Shown here: piece after piece, positions 59,531 through 64,000 of the stretch
How the letters are laid out: each line of letters opens with the position of its first letter
Numbering within the stretch: position 1 is the stretch's first letter
Assembly: GCA_905183005.1 (NCBI GenBank)
Contig: CAJJDO010000089.1
Location: forward strand, 328,657-392,656
DNA from: Paramecium pentaurelia
Taxonomy: Eukaryota; Ciliophora; Oligohymenophorea; Peniculida; Parameciidae
Length of the DNA stretch: 64,000 nt
Direction: 5' to 3'
The notes under the pieces: model-generated
Database searches by the model: none
Seen by the model: only the letters and a program-made list of their open reading frames with translations
Told to the model about the DNA's origin: nothing
Program-made: the position numbers and the translations under genes

Positions 59531-60362
59531 ATGATAAAGAACAATAATAATTTAGATGCTCTGAATGTAAGATATATAATCCTTAATCTAGGGATTGAAA
59601 TATGAACTGCAAATAATTGAAGATCAAAAGTCCTAGGAGTTGAAAGATCTGAAATTATTTTTTAAAACATTATAATAGAAAGTTTGGGATTTAAAGAGAA
59701 GAAGTAAATTTCTAAAATATCAGTTAGATTATAATTAAAAAATATGTTTCATTGATCCTCTCCTTAGGGACTCATTATTATCAATGCAGCATTTAATTGG
59801 GCTCAAGGCAGAAGCAATTAGATAATTGGAGGATGAAAAATACAATCAATAGGTTGATCGAGAGAAATTGGGTATTGTAAATATACAAAGAATAGTTGTA
59901 TTGCATAAGTATTAAGAAAGTGGTGTTGAAGTGCATCATGCTTACACTAAATACATCCAATCTGAAAATCTAAAAGGCTTAAGAGATTTGCCTCACTCAT
60001 ATAAATTGTTGGAATAAGACCTTGAAATTGAAGTTGAGAGAAAACGCCAGTTAAAATTATAGTTGGAATCACAGAAGAAATAAACCGAAGAATTGTTATA
60101 AGAGACTCGCAAAAAACTTGAAGTTGAATTAAAATTTTCTACATATATCAGGAAGCTACATCTTTCCATCATTCGCTGCAGTAAAAAATAGACCAGGAGA
60201 AAAACTGAAAAAGCATCCACACGAAGTCCATATATAAACATATTTTATTTTTTTTTATTTTTCTTTATATGGCTGACAATTTGTGTCACCAGTATGATTA
60301 ATTAAATAATTTTGAAATTAAATGGAAGTGGAAACTTAGAATTTAACATAAGAGGAACTTGA
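59531..60362 (+). CDS. Coiled-coil protein, 3' end uncertain
   Basis: Start MIKNNNNLDALN, then a 25-nt intron, then YELQIIEDQKSQELKDLKLF, VWDLKRRSKFLKYQLDYNQK, DSLLSMQHLIGLKAEAIRQL, EKYNQQVDREKLGIVNIQRI and a long charged helix to about 60190. The frame then stays open through AT-rich sequence to TGA at 60360, overlapping the first 41 bases of RPT3, which is unlikely to be real. A missed intron or a sequence error probably hides the true stop near 60200-60300. No family recognised. Confidence 0.62.
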
Positions 60363-61612
60363 ACTCTTCAAATTACTTAAATTAAGAGAACAAGAATTGG
60401 AATATTTAGATATATAAGAATAATATTTGAAAGAAGATTAAAAAAGATTGAAAAGAGAATTAGTGAGAAGTAGAGAAGAATTAAAAAGAATCTAAGCAGT
60501 CCCATTAACAGTAGGGTATATATTAGAATTAAATAATACATAGTCATTTTAATGAAATGATGAATGAGAATTATGCTTTAATAAATTCTAATGGTGGAGC
60601 AACACTATATGTTAGAGTACTCAGTACATTAGATAGAGAAAAATTGAAACCAAATACATCAATTGCTTTACATAGACATTCACATAGTGTTGTTGATATT
60701 TTACCCACCGAAACAGATTCTTCAATTCAAATGATGCATGTAACAGGTATTAAATATTAATAATAAAAAGAAAAACCTGATGTAAGTTATTAAGATATTG
60801 GTGGGTTGGATTAATAGAAGTAAGAAATCAAAGAAGCTATTGAATTACCATTATCTTGCCCTGAATTATATAAATAAATTGGTATTGATCCACCAAGAGG
60901 TGTTTTATTGTATGGTCCTCCTGGTACTGGAAAAACAATGATAGCCAAAGCTGTTGCTCATCATACCACTGCATCATTTATTAGAGTTGTTGGATCAGAA
61001 TTTGTATAGAAATATTTGGGAGAAGGACCTAGAATGGTTAGAGATGTTTTCAGATTGGCAAGAGAGAATGCTCCTAGTATCATATTCATTGATGAAGTTG
61101 ACTCTATTGCTACAAAGTATATAAAATATTTATTCAAAATTTTAGACGTTTTGATGCTTAAACAGGAGCAGATAGAGAAGTTTAAAGAATTCTTATTGAA
61201 TTACTAAATCAAATGGATGGTTTTGATTAAAGTACTAATGTTAAAGTGATTATGGCTACTAATAGACCTGACACTCTTGATCCAGCACTTCTCAGACCTG
61301 GGTAAGTTTTATATATCTATAATTTTTAGACGTCTTGATAGGAAAATTGAATTCCCTCTTCCTGATAGAAGATAAAAACGATTGATATTCTAAACTGTTA
61401 CATCAAAAATGAATTTATCAGAGGAAGTTGATTTGGAAGCTTTCATCAATAGACCTGATAAGATTAGTAATGCTGACATTGCTGCCATCTGTTAAGAAGC
61501 TGGAATGTAGGCTGTTAGAAAGAATAGGTATGTTGTCATACAGAAAGACTTTGATAAAGCCTACAAAATTGTAGTTAGGAAAACTGAGAAAGAGTTTAAT
61601 TTTTACAAATGA
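60322..61612 (+). CDS. RPT3: RPT3 (PSMC4), 26S proteasome regulatory ATPase
   Basis: 401 aa, introns of 28, 29 and 28 nt. An N-terminal coiled coil (LREQELEYLDIQEQYLKEDQ) and OB fold (TLYVRVLSTLDREKLKPN) precede the AAA domain: Walker A GPPGTGKT, pore loop [20 protein letters not shown], Walker B [34 protein letters not shown], and the C-terminal helical domain ending KTEKEFNFYK. Compared with other Rpts the sequence agrees best with RPT3, including the tail ending in Tyr-Lys. It unfolds and translocates ubiquitinated substrates into the 20S core. Confidence 0.96.
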
Positions 61613-61719
61613 ATTATATAATATAGATATATATATACAATTAATCTAATCTTATGGTTTTTATTAATTCGTTATTAAATCAATAATAAAATTAATATAT
61701 AATTATATTCATTTATACA

Positions 61720-62145
61720 ATGTCACAATCTAGCGATATAACATATATGAGTGATAATAACTCACCAGCATTGAAGTTTTCTTTACAACCTGATGTTGTT
61801 AATATGTTGAAGGCTTAAAAAGATGATGTTCCCATAGGTAAAAACCATCAAGCAATACTTCCTTTCACTCTTCTAAGTAGAAAATAGATTGAATTAAAAA
61901 AATCAAATTTATCACATTATAAGATATGGAATTCTACTTCTAATGAAGATATGTAAAGAATCAATGAAATATACAAATAATTTCGTAGGAAATTTGGAAG
62001 AAATGCTTAACATTTAGATGAATTCTTTACTTTAATAAGTCGAACAAATTAAGATTTAGAATTAGTTAAATAATTAATCTTATTTGAAGATAAATTTCTT
62101 TAAAAATATATCTAAACGAGAAGTTCTTTATTAAAATGTGATTGA
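61720..62145 (+). CDS. Hypothetical small protein, 141 aa
   Basis: An intact single-exon frame with normal composition: MSQSSDITYMSDNNSPALKF, LKAQKDDVPIGKNHQAILPF, TLLSRKQIELKKSNLSHYKI and a helical C-terminal half (RINEIYKQFRRKFGRNAQHL, TLISRTNQDLELVKQLILFE). Two Lys/Arg-rich patches. No family recognised; the pattern of a polar head with a short helical core suggests an adaptor or ciliary subunit. Confidence 0.7.
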
Positions 62146-62417
62146 TATTAATATGCTTGCATTTCATTTCAAGAAATACTCATATTTTATATTTGACATC
62201 TAATATTTATTATTATTTATACACATCATCTATTAGTTATATCGATGATTTATCAATATTCTATATAACACCTTAATAAATATATACCCTTCTTGCAAAT
62301 CAAATTAACAATAACTATAAAGAAATGATCTTTTTTATATGGAAAATTAAATTTTAAATTAATATAAAGAATTATAATTTGACTGTATCTTCTCAATAAA
62401 TATAATGTTAAGTTTAT

Positions 62418-64000
62418 TCATTTATGCTAATATTACAACAATTCTTCTGAATCTTAAATTACATTACGAATTCTATCAAAATTATTTGACTAATATTTAA
62501 ACAATAATTTTACTTATCTTGTTTAAGGTGAAGATTACGGCCATTATTGTTGTGGAACTTAATTAGATGCCTTCAATGGTTGATTTCCTTATGGCTTATA
62601 TTCTAAAACTGTAATTTCTCTATCAAATTAATCATTCTAGAATATATTATCAAAATAAACATACCATTGGAGCTACTGTTTTTGCTAATTACACTGGAAA
62701 TTTTTCATTTGTCAGTAATTAATTATAATTATTTGTAGGAGGAGGTCTATTCAAATACATAACTGGCAATTATATAGGAGCAGATTACTAAATTACAGGT
62801 CTTTGGATTGGTTACTATTAAAAAATATTTGGGGGTTGTGATGGCTATTACAAAATATTAGGAGGTGGTGGGGCTATATAAACATTTTATAATGGATTTG
62901 CAGGAGGAGGTGGAGTTTGGGGTTAGTAATATGATTGTTGTATTTTTATTGGATTATCTGGAGATATGGGAGTTGATATAAGTTATTTTTAGGATTATTA
63001 AGGAGGTAGTTAAGGAATGATTTATTATGATTATGGTATCTATTAAGATTACATCAACAAACGTTATAGTAATTGAGGTTACTGATTTACAAATTACTAA
63101 GGCTGAGGAGAAACTGACTTTCTTAGATCTGGACTTTAAATTAATGGTTATTGTTATTAAGGGACTCTTGGAATTTATATATGTTACTAAGGTAAATTTT
63201 ACGATTATTATATGATATTTTGGGATTATTATTATTTCAAGTTTTATTGTTATATAATGTTTTATATTTATTATTAAGTTAAGACCTATTATTGGTATAA
63301 AGGAGGTTATGGAATATTTGGTTATGGTATAGTGGGTTATTGGATAATTGTTGTTTATTGAATTGAATTTGGTTATAATAATTATTATTAAATTTGTTAT
63401 TGTAAATTTGAAGTAACTTATAATTGTTAATTTTAAGATTTTTATTATATAAAATTTTATTAATATTCCAATGAATCTTATTGTTGAATCTATTACTATT
63501 TTGATTGTTAAAGAATTAATTATTACTGTTATTATATTTATTACTATTATTATTGAATATTGACTTTCAATTGTTATTGTTATTTAATATTGTCGATCTA
63601 TTAAGATTCATATAAAATTTCTGAATGCTTATTTGAATTTTCAATAATTTATTTTAACTTCAATTTAGACATAACATTCAAAGGAATTGCTAATTATTTT
63701 ATATCTTCAAAATTAATTTAAAAATCTTATAAATTATTGATTTTTTCTGAATAAGGTTTCAAGAAATAATAAAGATCTTCTATTAATAATTAATTATCAG
63801 TTTCTAACATCAGATGCTCTGTTATTCGAATTAATTATTAAGAAAAGCGATTATAACAAAGCATTTATAATTAAGCAACTTGTTAAATTTCAATTAAAAC
63901 GGGTACATCAAGTATCATAAGATCAAGAATTATATGTCCTAAAGCATATGAATCTATAATGTTCCAATTGATCTATGGTTATTATTAATTTATAAGTGAT
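62418..64000 (-). CDS. Q/P-rich protein, C-terminal part, probably after a kinase domain (5' partial)
   Basis: The gene enters from the right edge. The first residues (INWNIIDSYALGHIILDLMI, then helices ending LYYFLKPYSEKI) resemble subdomains IX-XI of a protein kinase. About 300 residues of Gln-rich, then Pro-rich sequence follow (IQQPTIPQPNIPQPPLYQQQ, QPQTPPPPANPLQN, NVYIAPPPPNILQQP). One intron at 62637-62664 links to a final exon with ITVLEYKPQGNQP and VIQDSEELLQYQHK. Nearly all Gln codons are TAA or TAG. On the plus strand the same DNA reads as a Gly/Tyr-rich frame, which is a shadow. Confidence 0.75.

Noticed and set aside
62592..63070. Plus-strand Gly/Tyr-rich open frame that looks like a repetitive secreted protein
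   Set aside because: It is the exact antisense of the Pro/Gln-rich minus-strand gene, whose frame is longer, continues across an intron and has sensible flanking domains.
1..64000. CRISPR arrays, insertion sequences, prophage or bacterial contamination
   Set aside because: No spaced repeats, transposase motifs or bacterial gene structure; all recognisable genes are eukaryotic with ciliate code.
1..64000. Telomere or rDNA at the scaffold ends
   Set aside because: No G3-4T2-3 type repeats and no rRNA sequence seen at either edge.

Overview
The window is macronuclear DNA of a ciliate, most likely a Paramecium or close relative. Three observations point there. The sequence is very AT-rich. Conserved proteins can only be read if TAA and TAG encode glutamine and TGA is the sole stop. 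Finally, genes are cut by very short GT...AG introns: I placed about 77, of 19 to 33 nt, mostly starting GTA and ending TAG. With this code and these introns removed, about 35 genes read through, and for most the spliced length is an exact multiple of three. All product names come from motif recognition by eye, without database searches.

Layout, left to right. 1-8.7 kb: C-terminus of a dynein heavy chain, a MORN-repeat protein, a polytopic membrane protein, a Rieske oxygenase of the DAF-36/Neverland type, and a PAP2-type lipid phosphatase. 8.8-18 kb: VPS35L (retriever complex), an F-BAR protein, a La-related protein, ribosomal protein L7, and an MST/Hippo-type kinase with a SARAH-like tail. 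18.1-23.4 kb: the Spb1 rRNA methyltransferase gene, present as three overlapping partial copies separated by single N bases, which is almost certainly an assembly artefact. 23.5-31.7 kb: an ATXR5/6 (TXR1)-like H3K27 methyltransferase, a coiled-coil protein, tRNA-Pro(AGG), two proteins of unknown or uncertain function and APC3/CDC27. 31.8-38.7 kb: a long coiled-coil protein, a SHIPPO-repeat protein, the TAH18/NDOR1 diflavin reductase, a four-helix membrane protein and a Pho80-like cyclin. 39.5-46.2 kb: a divergent CK1 kinase, a VHS-like protein, a coiled-coil protein and a single-pass membrane protein. 47-64 kb: splicing factor SF3B1, two Myb proteins, a TFIIB-like protein, CFAP52, proteasome ATPase RPT3, two small or unknown genes, and a Q/P-rich kinase-related gene cut by the right edge.

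Genes lie on both strands with mostly short gaps: 8 to 25 bp between several convergent pairs and about 90 to 100 bp between divergent starts. The exceptions are several AT-rich gaps, up to 1.7 kb, without convincing genes. There are no operons. Shared themes are cilia (dynein, CFAP52, SHIPPO, perhaps MORN and coiled-coil proteins), core housekeeping, and signalling or cell cycle (MST and CK1 kinases, cyclin, CDC27). I saw no CRISPR array, transposon, virus or prokaryotic island. The most notable observations are nine introns that need an AAG rather than TAG acceptor, the scaffolding artefact in SPB1, and several genes that only appear when micro-introns are removed.
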